Assembly (NCBI RefSeq): GCF_000760695.4
Contig: NZ_JHEG04000001.1
Location: 5,586,204-5,650,203, forward strand
DNA length: 64,000 bases
From: Tolypothrix bouteillei VB521301
Lineage (GTDB): Bacteria > Cyanobacteriota > Cyanobacteriia > Cyanobacteriales > Nostocaceae
Direction: 5' to 3'
Both the position numbers and the translations under genes were made by a program. Positions 18,652 to 27,994 of the stretch are shown piece by piece (position 1 is the stretch's first letter; each line of letters starts with the position of its first letter). Under the pieces are notes generated by a model. That model made no database searches, was not told the origin of the DNA, and was given only the letters and a program-made list of their open reading frames with translations.

Positions 18652-20388
18652 TTAGCTATTAACTATTTCAAGAGTGTAATTAGTATTATCTATGAGATCG
18701 GCAGTATAGACACGAATAAAGTAAGTACCAGCTCCTAATGTCGAGCTAATTGTACCATTTCTCCAAGGATTGCCATCAGATTGATACCACTTTTCATTGG
18801 CATCGTATATACCATTGCCGTTACTATCAAAAATTAACTCTACGTCTGCATAGCTACTTAAACTACCTAACGATAGATTAAAGTTGCTAGTTTGGTCTAA
18901 ACTAAAGCGGTAGTAATCGTTGCGATCGCTACTACCTACAAAATCTGTAAAACTACGCTGTGTATTTAACGTACCAAAATCAACGGCTGTACCAAAAGTG
19001 TTGCCCGGATCTTTTGGTGTTGTACGTGGAGCAGCTGTTGCTGATATTCCCAGTGTATAGTGGGTGTTAGTGTTTGAGTCTTCAGAAAAGATCCGAATGA
19101 AGTAAGTTCCCGCTCCTAATGTTGCGCTAATTGAACCCTGTTGGTTACTGCTACCATAACCGTCGTACAACAGTTCGTTGGAATCATAAACTCCGTTACC
19201 ATTAGCATCAAAAATAATTTCAATATCAGCGTAATCGCTTAACTCGGTTAAGGATAAGTTAAAGTAACTCGTTTGAGTTAGGGTCAAGCGATAATAGTCA
19301 TTGCGATCGCTTGAATCAATAAGCTGGTTGTTTAAATTGCGGCTTCCATTAAGAAAACCAATGTTAAAAGCACTGTTCAAAGCATTGTCATCTCGATTAG
19401 GAGATGGAGAGAAAGAGCCAGGTAGGGCTGCTAGACGATTTTCCAAAAATCCATAAATCTCAAAGTGCTGTTGCGCCTGCTCGTTGCTGAAGTTTAATGC
19501 TTTTAAATCAGAATTATTGGCTAGGTAGTAACTGACATTAAAGGATTCAGAGGAAGCGCGTCCTTCCTGCAAACCATATCTCTGAAAGTGTTCAAACAGC
19601 TGAGTGTTAGATAAACCTGCTGCTCTTAAGTCAGCATTATTACTGTAATAATAATTCCTATTATAAGAAACTGAAAATCTTCGCCCTTCAGCAATTCCAT
19701 AGCTAACTAAGTGCTCGAACAGTTGCTTGTTATTAAAACCTGCAGCGAATAAATCGGGGTTGGCAGCCCGATAGCGATTGATGTCAACAAATGGAGAAAA
19801 GTACCTTCCTTCCTCAACACCTGTAAGAACCAAGTGCTGTAGAGCCCGCTCGTTGGTCATACTGGCTAAGTCAGGATTGACATTACGGTAAAAATTGAGG
19901 TCAACAACCGGTGAAAATCGACGCCCTTCAACAATGCCAGCAATTTGAAGATGGTTAAAGAGTTGCTCGTTGTTGAAGCTAGCTAAATCGCCGTTATAAT
20001 TGCGGTAAAAGTTGAGGTCAACAAAGGGTGAAAATTTTCGCCCTTCGCTTACACCAGTAAAGTTTAGATGGTTAAAGAGTTGCTCGTTGTTGAAGCTAGC
20101 TAAATCGCCGTTATAATTGCGATAAAAGTTGAGGTCAACAAAGGGTGAAAATTTTCGCCCTTCGCTTACACCATAGTTTTGCAAATGCTCGTAAGCTTGA
20201 CGGTTACTAAAGTTTCTTAGGTCATTATTACTTGAACGATAAAAGTTCAGATCTACAATTGGAGAAAAGCGACGACCTTCATCTAAACCTGCTATTTGAA
20301 AGTGGGACTGTAATTGAGCATCATTGAGGTTCGCTAAGTCAGAATTAACAGAGCGATAGAAACTAGCATTAAATAAATTTACGGACAT
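18652..20388 (-). CDS. Large protein with eight 39-residue repeats and two PPC domains
   Basis: 578 aa. Residues 1-325 are eight units of a repeat whose consensus is DLNFYRxxNxDLxxFxNxQ then HLxxxGxxEGRxFSPFV; units 3 and 4 are nearly identical. Two PPC-type beta-sandwich domains follow (about 345-455 and 465-578), each with RNDYYRxxL, a DxNGNGxYD Ca2+-binding-like loop and GAGTYFIR. The repeat occurs in many secreted cyanobacterial and alphaproteobacterial proteins, but its role is not known to me. There is no classical signal peptide, so export, if it occurs, is by another route. It shares its start and repeats with the next gene upstream on the strand. Confidence 0.75.
   Translation of the reverse strand: MSVNLFNASFYRSVNSDLANLNDAQLQSHFQIAGLDEGRRFSPIVDLNFYRSSNNDLRNFSNRQAYEHLQNYGVSEGRKFSPFVDLNFYRNYNGDLASFNNEQLFNHLNFTGVSEGRKFSPFVDLNFYRNYNGDLASFNNEQLFNHLQIAGIVEGRRFSPVVDLNFYRNVNPDLASMTNERALQHLVLTGVEEGRYFSPFVDINRYRAANPDLFAAGFNNKQLFEHLVSYGIAEGRRFSVSYNRNYYYSNNADLRAAGLSNTQLFEHFQRYGLQEGRASSESFNVSYYLANNSDLKALNFSNEQAQQHFEIYGFLENRLAALPGSFSPSPNRDDNALNSAFNIGFLNGSRNLNNQLIDSSDRNDYYRLTLTQTSYFNLSLTELSDYADIEIIFDANGNGVYDSNELLYDGYGSSNQQGSISATLGAGTYFIRIFSEDSNTNTHYTLGISATAAPRTTPKDPGNTFGTAVDFGTLNTQRSFTDFVGSSDRNDYYRFSLDQTSNFNLSLGSLSSYADVELIFDSNGNGIYDANEKWYQSDGNPWRNGTISSTLGAGTYFIRVYTADLIDNTNYTLEIVNS
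19950..20172 (-). repeat. Near-identical tandem 117-bp units in the repeat gene
   Basis: Bases from 19950 and from 20067 run in parallel at a 117-bp period (39 codons) with one mismatch over about 105 bp (GCGGTAA versus GCGATAA). They encode repeat units 3 and 4. The other units are far more divergent at DNA level, so this pair is a recent duplication or gene-conversion tract. Confidence 0.85.
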
Positions 20389-20548
20389 AGTTAAAGTTTA
20401 AAAACTTTTTAGAACACTTTTGATATTTCTAGTGTTCCCCATGTCCTATTGGTTCTTATCCATAAAAATACGGAAATTCAAAACTTTTTTCACAAAATAT
20501 TGATGAGGCATATCCTAAAAGAACGCCAGAGTAGTAGATGCCCCAGTT

Positions 20549-20572
20549 TTTTCTTACCAAACGGTAAGAAAA
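20549..20572. terminator. Hairpin between the two repeat-protein genes
   Basis: TTTTCTTACC (20549-20558) and GGTAAGAAAA (20563-20572) form a perfect 10-bp stem with loop AAAC, 11 nt past the stop of the CAP-domain gene. The T run (GTTTTTTCC) follows on the plus strand, so the polarity is wrong for a simple minus-strand terminator. It may still end or separate the two transcripts. Confidence 0.5.
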
Positions 20573-20582
20573 GTTTTTTCCG

Positions 20583-21770
20583 TCAACCAAGAGTGCCTAA
20601 ATCTTGAACCCAATAGTGGTTGTAATTAACACTGCCCGTGTCATTGGCAAGGTAATAGTATCCAACTCCAAGGAATTGAAATACTGGATTTAATATATTG
20701 GCACGATGTCCTGCACTGTTCATCCATGCTTGAAAAACCTCTTGAGCAGTTGAGTGACCTGCGGCAATATTTTCACCAATAGCAGAATATTGAAAACCCG
20801 ATGCTTTGGCGCGATCGCCTACAGACGAACCATTAGGGTCGGTATGATTGAAAAAGTCTTTATTTGCCATATTTTGAACGTGTGTCTGGGCTGAATTATT
20901 TAACTTGTCACTCAACTGTAGGGGTTGCAAGCCTGCTTTCAAGCGTTCTGCGTTTGTCAAGTCTAAAATACTCTGTATGAAAGAATTGTTACTTGGACTT
21001 AAAGGTTGTGGGGCTGAAGTGGCTACAGGTGATGATGTAGGTGCAACAGATAAGCCCAAATTATAGTTAGTATTTGCACCGCTAACACCTTGATAAACTC
21101 GAATGTAATAAGTACCAGCTTGTAAATCGCTTACACTTAATGCTTCATTTACAGAACCAGCGCTAGTAGATGCTGAAATAATTTGTCCGTTACCAGTCAG
21201 TAGTTGTACGTTTGCATCAGCACTCAAACCATTGAGTCTCAACTGAAAGCTGTTATTTTGAGTATTCAGCTCTATACGATAGAAATCATCTCGATCTCCG
21301 TCACCAATAGATTCCCTATAGACAACTGTCTGGGAATTTAAAACAACGTTACGAGCCAGATTTAACGCATTACCAGCATAGTCGCGACTCATGCTGATAT
21401 CAACAAAGGACGATGCTTGGCGACCTTCGGTTAAACCAGCAATTCGTAAATGGTCAAAAAGTTGCTCGTTGCTTAAGCCTGTAAGGTCACCGTTGTTCTG
21501 ACGGTAGAAGTTGAGATCGACAAAGGGTGAAAACCGCCGTCCTTCGGAAATACCGTAATTGGATAAATGGTCGTAAGCTTGTTGGTTACTGAAATTTGCT
21601 AAATCTTGATTGCTAGCACGGTAGAAGGACAAGTCAACTAACGGAGAGAAGAGACGATTTTCAGCTAGACCAAAGTTTTGAAAATGCGACAGCGCCTGTG
21701 CATCTGTCAAGTTTTTGAGGTCTGGATTGGCACTTCGATAAAAATTTACATCAAATGAATTTACGGACAT
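20583..21770 (-). CDS. CAP-domain (SCP/PR1-like) protein with 39-residue repeats and PPC domain
   Basis: 395 aa. Residues 1-122 hold three units of the same DLNFYR...EGRxFSP repeat as the downstream gene, and both proteins begin MSVN. Residues about 125-245 are a PPC-like beta-sandwich (GDRDDFYRIEL, LQAGTYYIRVYQG). Residues about 260-395 are a bacterial CAP domain: LDLTNAERLKAGLQPL, DFFNHTDPNGSS, IGENIAAGH, AWMNSAGHRANILN and a NHYWVQDLG C-terminus, with the two His and Glu-type cavity residues present. It is probably extracellular, perhaps envelope- or sheath-associated, given its place inside a rhamnose locus. Confidence 0.82.
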   Translation of the reverse strand: MSVNSFDVNFYRSANPDLKNLTDAQALSHFQNFGLAENRLFSPLVDLSFYRASNQDLANFSNQQAYDHLSNYGISEGRRFSPFVDLNFYRQNNGDLTGLSNEQLFDHLRIAGLTEGRQASSFVDISMSRDYAGNALNLARNVVLNSQTVVYRESIGDGDRDDFYRIELNTQNNSFQLRLNGLSADANVQLLTGNGQIISASTSAGSVNEALSVSDLQAGTYYIRVYQGVSGANTNYNLGLSVAPTSSPVATSAPQPLSPSNNSFIQSILDLTNAERLKAGLQPLQLSDKLNNSAQTHVQNMANKDFFNHTDPNGSSVGDRAKASGFQYSAIGENIAAGHSTAQEVFQAWMNSAGHRANILNPVFQFLGVGYYYLANDTGSVNYNHYWVQDLGTLG

Positions 21771-22032
21771 AGGTAGAGTTCAAAGAGATACTTAATGGGT
21801 TGGTCTTACCTTGGTATTCCCTATGCCATAAGACTTTAAACCTTGAAAATAGAGAAGTTTCAAAGTTTAGAGTTTGAGAAGAAATGTTAAATGGGAACAC
21901 AAGGACTTATGGTATCAAAATAAAGACCAAAATGCTTGTAAGCTAAAATACATAAATTTACTGAGGAATTTTCCGGATTTATGCAGGAGATCGGTGATAA
22001 TCTATATTCACTGTTGCTAGGCTAAGGGAAAA

Positions 22033-22920
22033 ATGAGTCAATCCATTCTGCTGATTGGTAGCAACGGTCAAGTGGGTACAGAACTGCAAAGAATCCTGAC
22101 CCCCTACAGAAATACCGTCGCAGTGGCACGTCCAACCATAGACATGACCAAACCAGATACTCTACGCAGTATCATTAGAGAAAACAAACCTCAAATTATT
22201 ATCAACGCTGCTGCGTATACCGCTGTTGACAAAGCTGAAAGTGAAGTGGAAGCAGCAATGGCTGTCAATGGCATAGCACCAGGAATTTTAGCTGAAGAAG
22301 CCGAACGATTCGGTGCTTCTCTGATCCATATCTCTACTGATTATGTTTTTGATGGTAATAATAGTCGTCCTTACTTGGAGACTGACACCATCAATCCTTT
22401 AAGCGTGTATGGCAAAACCAAGCTAAGAGGAGAAGAAGCTATTCAAAAATTTTGTACCAATTACTTCATTCTTCGCACGGCTTGGGTATATGGAAGTTTC
22501 GGCAAAAGTAACTTTGTCAAAACCATGCTGAGACTTGGAGGAGAAAGAGAAGAACTTCGCGTTGTATCTGACCAAATTGGTAGCCCGACTTGGGCGAGAG
22601 ATATTGCAGATGCGATCGCCCAAATTCTTCCCCAACTTCGTCCGGAAATGACCGGAATTTATCATTACACTAACAGTGGTGTTGCTAGCTGGTACGACTT
22701 TGCTGTCACAATTTTTGAAGAAGCACAACAGCTGGGGTTTCCCTTGAAAGTGCAACGTGTTGTCCCAATTTCGACATCAGAATATCCAACATTAGCCCGT
22801 CGCCCTAGCTATTCTGTGCTGTCTTGTGCCAAAATAACCAAAGTTTTGGGCACTTATCCACCTCAATGGCGGCAAAGTCTCAGGCAAATGATTAAAGAGT
22901 GGTTAGTTGTGAGTGTTTAG
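22033..22920 (+). CDS. rfbD: dTDP-4-dehydrorhamnose reductase
   Basis: Final step to dTDP-L-rhamnose; an NADPH-dependent short-chain dehydrogenase-type enzyme of 295 aa. The N-terminal Rossmann motif is ILLIGSNGQVGTEL. Also present are IINAAAYTAVDKAE, HISTDYVFDG (catalytic Thr/Asp), the active-site YGKTKLRGE (Y-x3-K), FILRTAWVYG, NFVKTMLRLG and SDQIGSPTWARDIA. It is followed 60 bp later by rfbA on the same strand. Confidence 0.95.
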   Translation: MSQSILLIGSNGQVGTELQRILTPYRNTVAVARPTIDMTKPDTLRSIIRENKPQIIINAAAYTAVDKAESEVEAAMAVNGIAPGILAEEAERFGASLIHISTDYVFDGNNSRPYLETDTINPLSVYGKTKLRGEEAIQKFCTNYFILRTAWVYGSFGKSNFVKTMLRLGGEREELRVVSDQIGSPTWARDIADAIAQILPQLRPEMTGIYHYTNSGVASWYDFAVTIFEEAQQLGFPLKVQRVVPISTSEYPTLARRPSYSVLSCAKITKVLGTYPPQWRQSLRQMIKEWLVVSV

Positions 22921-22980
22921 TTATGCTCAATCAGAGTCATAACCCATCTCCAATTTCTAATCCTCAATCCCCAATCGCAA

Positions 22981-24063
22981 ATGACTATGAAAGCATTGAT
23001 TCTCTCAGGCGGTAAAGGTACGCGTCTACGTCCTCTCACTTATACGGGAGCAAAACAACTAGTACCAGTTGCCAATAAACCAATACTATGGTATGGCATA
23101 GAAGAAATGGTCAGTGCTGGGGTGACTGATATTGGCATCATTATTAGCCCGGAAACGGGAGGAGAAGTTAGAGCCAAAACCGGGAATGGGGAACTTTTCG
23201 GAGCTAATATCACCTACATCTTACAGGATCGACCTGCAGGGCTTGCTCACGCTGTTCAAGTTGCTCGTCCCTTTCTCGGGGATTCTCCATTTCTTATGTA
23301 TTTGGGAGATAATCTAATTCAACAAGGTGATTTAAGCCATTTTCTTGAAGTTTTTAGTCAAAATCACCAAGATGCTTTGATTCTTTTACGCCAGGTTGCT
23401 AATCCCAGTGCGTTTGGAGTGGCTAAGGTTGATGAAACAGGTCGGGTGGTACAGCTGATTGAAAAACCAAAAGACCCTCCTTCCAATCTTGCATTGGTTG
23501 GTGTCTATTTCTTTTCTCACGTGATTCATGATGCGATCGCTAATATCAAACCTTCTGCAAGAGGCGAATTAGAAATTACCGATGCTATTCAATCCCTAAT
23601 TGACAATCAAAAACACGTGGTAGCTTGTCAATTGGAAGGTTGGTGGTTGGATACGGGGAAAAAGGATGATTTGCTAGAAGCTAATCGGCTGATTCTTGAT
23701 ACTTACTTAAAGACTTCTCTTTCCGGAGACATTGATACCCAAAGCCAAGTTATTGGGCGGGTAAAAATTGGGAGTGGATCTAAAATCATCAACTGTACAA
23801 TTCGGGGACCCGTTATCATTGGTAACAATTGTTATATAGAAAACTGTTTTATTGGTCCCTACAGTAGCATTGCCAATGATTGTACTCTCATTGAGACAGA
23901 TGTGGAACACAGTGTGTTGTTGGAAGGCGCTAAAATAGTAGGAATTCATCAACGTATTGTAGATAGCGCGATCGGACAACGAGCACTGTTGACTGCTACA
24001 CCGCGTCGTCCAAAAGCTTTGCGATTTCTTATTGGTGATGATAGTCAAATAGAATTAACGTGA
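22981..24063 (+). CDS. rfbA: Glucose-1-phosphate thymidylyltransferase, long form
   Basis: Makes dTDP-glucose from dTTP and glucose-1-phosphate. 360 aa, with an N-terminal nucleotidyltransferase domain (about 1-240; LSGGKGTRLRPLTYTGAKQL, YILQDRPAGLAHAV, MYLGDNLIQ, IEKPKDPPSN, GWWLDTGKKDDLLEAN). A C-terminal left-handed beta-helix (about 250-345) contains IGSGSKIINCTIRGP. This domain is absent from short RmlA and typical of the long-form family. Translation may start at ATG 22981 or the ATG two codons later. The stop overlaps the GTG of the next gene by 4 bp. Confidence 0.93.
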   Translation: MTMKALILSGGKGTRLRPLTYTGAKQLVPVANKPILWYGIEEMVSAGVTDIGIIISPETGGEVRAKTGNGELFGANITYILQDRPAGLAHAVQVARPFLGDSPFLMYLGDNLIQQGDLSHFLEVFSQNHQDALILLRQVANPSAFGVAKVDETGRVVQLIEKPKDPPSNLALVGVYFFSHVIHDAIANIKPSARGELEITDAIQSLIDNQKHVVACQLEGWWLDTGKKDDLLEANRLILDTYLKTSLSGDIDTQSQVIGRVKIGSGSKIINCTIRGPVIIGNNCYIENCFIGPYSSIANDCTLIETDVEHSVLLEGAKIVGIHQRIVDSAIGQRALLTATPRRPKALRFLIGDDSQIELT

Positions 24064-24905
24064 TTTACTTTTTAACAATTAACTATTTTTCCACTCCTCT
24101 CGTTACCAAGTTAATCAGTTCTTTACCAGATAAGAACCATTTTGAATGCAAAATTATAATTATTAACAATTCCCCTGATGATAATTCTATTTACGATCTC
24201 AAAAATGAATCTGTACTGATTTTTGATGCTACTCATAATCTAGGTTTTGGTCGTGCTTGTAATATGGGCTTAAAATGGATTTACGAGCAAGACTCTCAAG
24301 GAATTGTCTGGATTATCAATCCAGATGCTTATTTATCAGATAACCCTTTAGAGAAAGTTAATTTATTCTTTGAGTCCAATCCCGAAGTATCAATTTTGGG
24401 TACAATTATTCATACCCCTACGGGAGAAATTTGGTTTGCAGGCGGATGCTTTACTCCCGCAACCGGAACTATTAGCACTCAAGACTTATTAACAAACACA
24501 GAGACAGAGTACGTGACGTGTGATTGGGTATCGGGTTGCAGCTTAATTGTGAATCTCCGTAAATTTGATAATTTTCCTCAATTTGATCCTACTTACTTTC
24601 TCTACTATGAAGATTTTGATTTATGCAAAAGATATGGGCTTCAAGGACATACGGTTGCAGTAACCAAGCGATTTGGCGTGGTTCATCAACCCTCTTCAAT
24701 TACTAATAAATACATTTTTAGAAAAATAAAACACAGTACTTATAGTTATTTAATAACTTTAGAGAAATATACAAATAATTTTATTTTATTGCTTCGATTA
24801 ATCCGTTTGCTTGCCTATACTATAGTTTTGATGTTTGTTAAGCCTCAAGTCGCATTTGGTAAGTTTTCTGGAGTTTTGATGTATTTGAGGCGATCGCTTT
24901 CTTAA
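24060..24905 (+). CDS. Glycosyltransferase family 2 (rhamnosyltransferase-like)
   Basis: 281 aa GT-A fold enzyme, starting at a GTG that overlaps the rfbA stop (GTGA). Key blocks are KIIIINNSPDDNS, HNLGFGRACNMGLKW, GIVWIINPDAYL (DxD-like position), CDWVSGCSLIVNLR and FDPTYFLYYEDFDLCKRYG, the last typical of WcaA/RfbF-type rhamnosyl- or glycosyltransferases. A hydrophobic C-terminal segment (about 240-262) may hold it at the membrane. Coupling to rfbA suggests dTDP-rhamnose as donor; that is inference. Confidence 0.82.
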   Translation: MIYFLTINYFSTPLVTKLISSLPDKNHFECKIIIINNSPDDNSIYDLKNESVLIFDATHNLGFGRACNMGLKWIYEQDSQGIVWIINPDAYLSDNPLEKVNLFFESNPEVSILGTIIHTPTGEIWFAGGCFTPATGTISTQDLLTNTETEYVTCDWVSGCSLIVNLRKFDNFPQFDPTYFLYYEDFDLCKRYGLQGHTVAVTKRFGVVHQPSSITNKYIFRKIKHSTYSYLITLEKYTNNFILLLRLIRLLAYTIVLMFVKPQVAFGKFSGVLMYLRRSLS

Positions 24906-24924
24906 ATTAGCTCCCTTTAAATCT

Positions 24925-24946
24925 CCGGCTTCTTCAAGAAGTCGGG
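24925..24946. repeat. AAGTCGGG palindromic element, copy 1
   Basis: CCGGCTTC TTCAA GAAGTCGG forms a short hairpin (one G-U pair) 20 nt after the glycosyltransferase stop. The same palindrome family occurs at 43802-43826 after lepA, so it may serve as a transcript end or be a REP-like element. Confidence 0.5.
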
Positions 24947-25076
24947 GATTGACACAGTAAATTGTTATACGACCGGGAAAATCTTAAGTAGGGTACAATG
25001 CCAATGCTTACCAATTTATAATAGCGATATTCCACAAGATACTACATGTATTTTAAAAACAAAAACGCAGTGTTCA

Positions 25077-26162
25077 ATGAGCAAATTATTAATTAATCTA
25101 TCAGTTGTTTTCTCCCAGCCTACTGGTATAAGTAACTACGCAAAAAATCTTTTTCCTTATTTAAAAACTCTCCAGCCAACTTTATTGACAGCTGATAAAT
25201 ATCCAGATTTTAATTGTTATTCAATTCCCGATAACCTCACACCCGCTCAAGGTACAAAAGGGCATTTTAGCCGTATTATATGGACTCAATTTCAACTACC
25301 TCGAATTTATCAAAAGCTAGAATCTAGTTTGATATTTTCACCTATTCCGGAAGCTCCCTTATATGGAAAATGCCGTTTTATTGTCATGGTTCATGACCTT
25401 ATTCCAATACGCTTTCCCAAACTTTCATCGCCACTAACACACTATTTCCGCTATTACATTCCTCAAGTGCTGAATCAAGCACAGCATATTGTTTGTAACT
25501 CTCATTCTACAGCTAAGGATATCACTCAGTTTTACCGCATACCAGAAAGCAAAATTACTCCCATTCCCTTAGCCTATGATGCCAGTCGTTTTTGCCCTGT
25601 TTCTTTGGAGACTGACAGGCAAGATTCTCCTCCCTATTTTCTTTATCTTGGGCGACAAGACCCCTATAAAAACTTACTCAGACTTATTTCAGCTTTTGCT
25701 GCAATACCCGATCGTAAAGATTATGAATTGTGGTTTGCCGGACCACAAGATAAACGCTACACACCAAGCCTGCAAAAACTAGCTGAGGATCTTGATGTTA
25801 TGCATCAAATCAAATTCCTCGACTATGTTTCCTATCAAGATTTACCCAAAATTATCGGTCGTGCGATCGCTCTAGTTTTCCCCAGTCTCTGGGAAGGATT
25901 TGGTTTTCCAGTTTTAGAAGCTATGGCTTGCGGTACGCCCGTAATTACATCTAATATTTCCTCTTTACCAGAAGTCGCTGGTGATGCTGCTATTGCGATC
26001 GATCCCTACAATGTAGGAGAAATAACCGAAGCTATGCAATTAATAGCAACCGATTCACAATTGCGTCAGCATCTTTCTCTTAAAGGAATACATAGGGCAA
26101 ATCAATTCAGTTGGGAAAAAACAGGAATAGCGACGATTGAGGTTTTATCGCGCTATCTTTGA
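25077..26162 (+). CDS. Glycosyltransferase family 4
   Basis: 361-aa GT-B enzyme of the mannosyl/glucosyltransferase type. The N-terminal part has [14 protein letters not shown] and [12 protein letters not shown]. The C-terminal part has [26 protein letters not shown]-like strands ([17 protein letters not shown]) and [18 protein letters not shown], which carries the [12 protein letters not shown] donor signature. It is the last gene of the rhamnose/glycosyl cluster, 171 bp after the GT2 gene and behind a hairpin, so it may have its own promoter. The product is probably an exopolysaccharide or O-antigen-like chain. Confidence 0.88.
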   Translation: MSKLLINLSVVFSQPTGISNYAKNLFPYLKTLQPTLLTADKYPDFNCYSIPDNLTPAQGTKGHFSRIIWTQFQLPRIYQKLESSLIFSPIPEAPLYGKCRFIVMVHDLIPIRFPKLSSPLTHYFRYYIPQVLNQAQHIVCNSHSTAKDITQFYRIPESKITPIPLAYDASRFCPVSLETDRQDSPPYFLYLGRQDPYKNLLRLISAFAAIPDRKDYELWFAGPQDKRYTPSLQKLAEDLDVMHQIKFLDYVSYQDLPKIIGRAIALVFPSLWEGFGFPVLEAMACGTPVITSNISSLPEVAGDAAIAIDPYNVGEITEAMQLIATDSQLRQHLSLKGIHRANQFSWEKTGIATIEVLSRYL

Positions 26163-26199
26163 CTCCTTTGGATAAAGCCCCGCCTGTTTCCAAACTCCT

Positions 26200-26955
26200 T
26201 CAAGCACGGATAATAGTTATCCCGGCTGCTTTGTAAGGCTGAAGGGCTTGCTCGCTCACAGTGTTTTCAGTCACTAAATGTGTCAGTTGATCGAGGGGAC
26301 CTACAATATATGGTGCTGCGGTTCCCAATTTTTCCTCAGACGCAAGCGCAACGACCTCAGCAGAACTATCCATCATTGCACGTTTGACATAAGCTTCCTC
26401 AAGATCGAGCACGCCAATTCCCATATCTGGGTGCAAGCTGCGTACACCTAACAGGCATAAATCTGCACGGATACTCCGCAAACTCTGAACAGTTGCTGCC
26501 CCAACTGCTACTAAGGAATTTTTCAAAAGCCTTCCTCCAAGAAGTATGACCTCAATATTGGAATTTTCTACTAAGGCTACAGCAATTGGGGGACTGTGGG
26601 TGATGACTGTAGCGTGTAAGTCTTTTGGGAAATATTCTACAACTTGTAGTGTCGTTGTACCACCATCCAACAGCACCACCTGTCCCGAACGAACTAAACC
26701 CGCAGCTGCCTTTCCAATGGCTACCTTCGCTTTTTGAGCTTGGCTTTGCCTTGCGGTATAGGTAAGTGCTTGACCGGAAACAGGTAACGCACCACCGTGT
26801 ACGCGCATCAGTAATCCAGCTTCAGCCAAATCTCGTAAGTCCCGACGAATGGTGTCTTCTGAAACATTCAAATGGCTGCTCAAGTCGGATGAAAGCACCT
26901 TTCCTTCACGGCGTAGGGATTCTAGAATAAACTGTTTTCTTTCAGCGTTCAACAT
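26200..26955 (-). CDS. DeoR/GlpR-family transcriptional regulator
   Basis: 251 aa. N-terminal winged helix-turn-helix (about 1-57: FILESLRREGKVLSSDLSSHL, SEDTIRRDLRDLAEAGLL) with the DeoR signature. The C-terminal sugar-phosphate sensor (about 75-235) has GKAAAGLVRSGQVVLLDGGTTT, VITHSP, VILLGGRLLKNSLVAVG and ADLCLLGVRSL. It is divergent from a HAD-IIB phosphatase with about 120 bp between starts, so it most likely controls itself and that gene. The effector, probably a phosphorylated sugar, is unknown. Confidence 0.9.
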   Translation of the reverse strand: MLNAERKQFILESLRREGKVLSSDLSSHLNVSEDTIRRDLRDLAEAGLLMRVHGGALPVSGQALTYTARQSQAQKAKVAIGKAAAGLVRSGQVVLLDGGTTTLQVVEYFPKDLHATVITHSPPIAVALVENSNIEVILLGGRLLKNSLVAVGAATVQSLRSIRADLCLLGVRSLHPDMGIGVLDLEEAYVKRAMMDSSAEVVALASEEKLGTAAPYIVGPLDQLTHLVTENTVSEQALQPYKAAGITIIRA

Positions 26956-26958
26956 AGA

Positions 26959-27007
26959 TTTGCGTTTTTATGCATTTTTTTATTTGTTTTTGCTGTTTTT
27001 TGCATTT
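26959..27007. promoter_or_regulatory. Candidate DeoR operator, repeated TTTGC(N)TTT motifs
   Basis: Four spaced copies of a TTGC-(A/G/T)-TTT-like motif lie between the divergent starts: TTGCGTTT (26960), ATGCATTT (26970), TTGCTGTTTT (26990) and TTGCATTT (27000). Repeated T-rich sites next to their own gene are usual for DeoR-family regulators. The region is AT-rich, so the assignment is tentative. Confidence 0.4.
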
Positions 27008-27077
27008 ATAATCTTATATATAAGTTTAAACGCATAGCGTTGCTTGAATTTTTCCATTGTATGTAGAAGAGAAGACT

Positions 27078-27902
27078 ATGAAACAGGCTATTCGTACAAC
27101 ACCTTACCAGCTTGCCGCTATCGACCTTGATGATACTTTACTTGGTCTTGACAAACAGATTAGTTCTGAGAACAAAGCCGCAGTGCAATTGTTGACTAAC
27201 CTCGGTATTCACGTGGTACTTGCTTCCGGACGCAAACATCAGAATATCCTGCAATTTCACCAACAGCTTGGTTTGCGCGGTTTGATTGTGTCCACTCATG
27301 GGGCATTAGTCAAAGACGCAGAAACAGGCAATATCCTGCAACAGCAATTAGTACCTGTCAATCTTGCAAGTCAGGTCATGGCAGATGGGCTAGCTTACGG
27401 CTTAACTCTCATCTGCTACTACAGTGATGGAGTGCGTGTCAGCGAGAAGAATGTTTGGACGGATTTGTACCAAAAGCGCACTGGTGAAGAGGTGAGAGTA
27501 GACAGCAAGCTCGTTCAAAATCTGCATGAAGCACCACAGAAGGTGATGTGGAGTGGAGAACCCGAACGTATTTCAGCACTGCATCAAGTTGCAAAGGCAC
27601 GCTATCAGGAACAACTCAACATCATACCAACAGATCCAGAAAATCTAGATTTTATAGCGATGGAAGTTAATAAGGCAGTCGGCGTAGCAGCCGTCGCTCA
27701 GCATTATGGTGTCAAACAAAGTGAAGTTGTTGCTTTTGGCGATGGTCACAACGACGTACCTCTGCTCTCTTGGGCGGGTCTTGGAATTGCAATGTCTCAC
27801 GCTTGTCCAAGTGCTAAAAAATCAGCAAAACTTGTGGCTTCCCCTGGTAATCCAGAGACTAGTTTCGCCCGTGCTGTTGCAATGGCGTTAGCTTCCAACT
27901 GA
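27078..27902 (+). CDS. Cof-type HAD-IIB family phosphatase
   Basis: Hydrolyses small phosphorylated metabolites, typically sugar phosphates. About 274 aa from ATG 27078; an upstream TTG (27057) is in frame but less likely. HAD motif I is AIDLDDTLL (two catalytic Asp, near the N-terminus), motif II VLASGRKH, the cap is C2 type, motif III is the Lys in NKAVG, and motif IV is FGDGHNDVPLLSWAG. The divergent DeoR regulator suggests control by its substrate or a related sugar phosphate. Confidence 0.9.
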   Translation: MKQAIRTTPYQLAAIDLDDTLLGLDKQISSENKAAVQLLTNLGIHVVLASGRKHQNILQFHQQLGLRGLIVSTHGALVKDAETGNILQQQLVPVNLASQVMADGLAYGLTLICYYSDGVRVSEKNVWTDLYQKRTGEEVRVDSKLVQNLHEAPQKVMWSGEPERISALHQVAKARYQEQLNIIPTDPENLDFIAMEVNKAVGVAAVAQHYGVKQSEVVAFGDGHNDVPLLSWAGLGIAMSHACPSAKKSAKLVASPGNPETSFARAVAMALASN

Positions 27903-27994
27903 GGTGGCTCTTTGCTCTACTCTCTCAAGAAATAACTCCGCACTTTGTCTTTCAGCCTCAAACAGGCGATCGCTTTCTCACTTCTCTAACCCCA

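Noticed and set aside
27057..27077. TTG start seven codons upstream of the HAD phosphatase
   Set aside because: The ATG at 27078 is closer to the usual start before the DLDDT motif and has a purine-rich stretch upstream.
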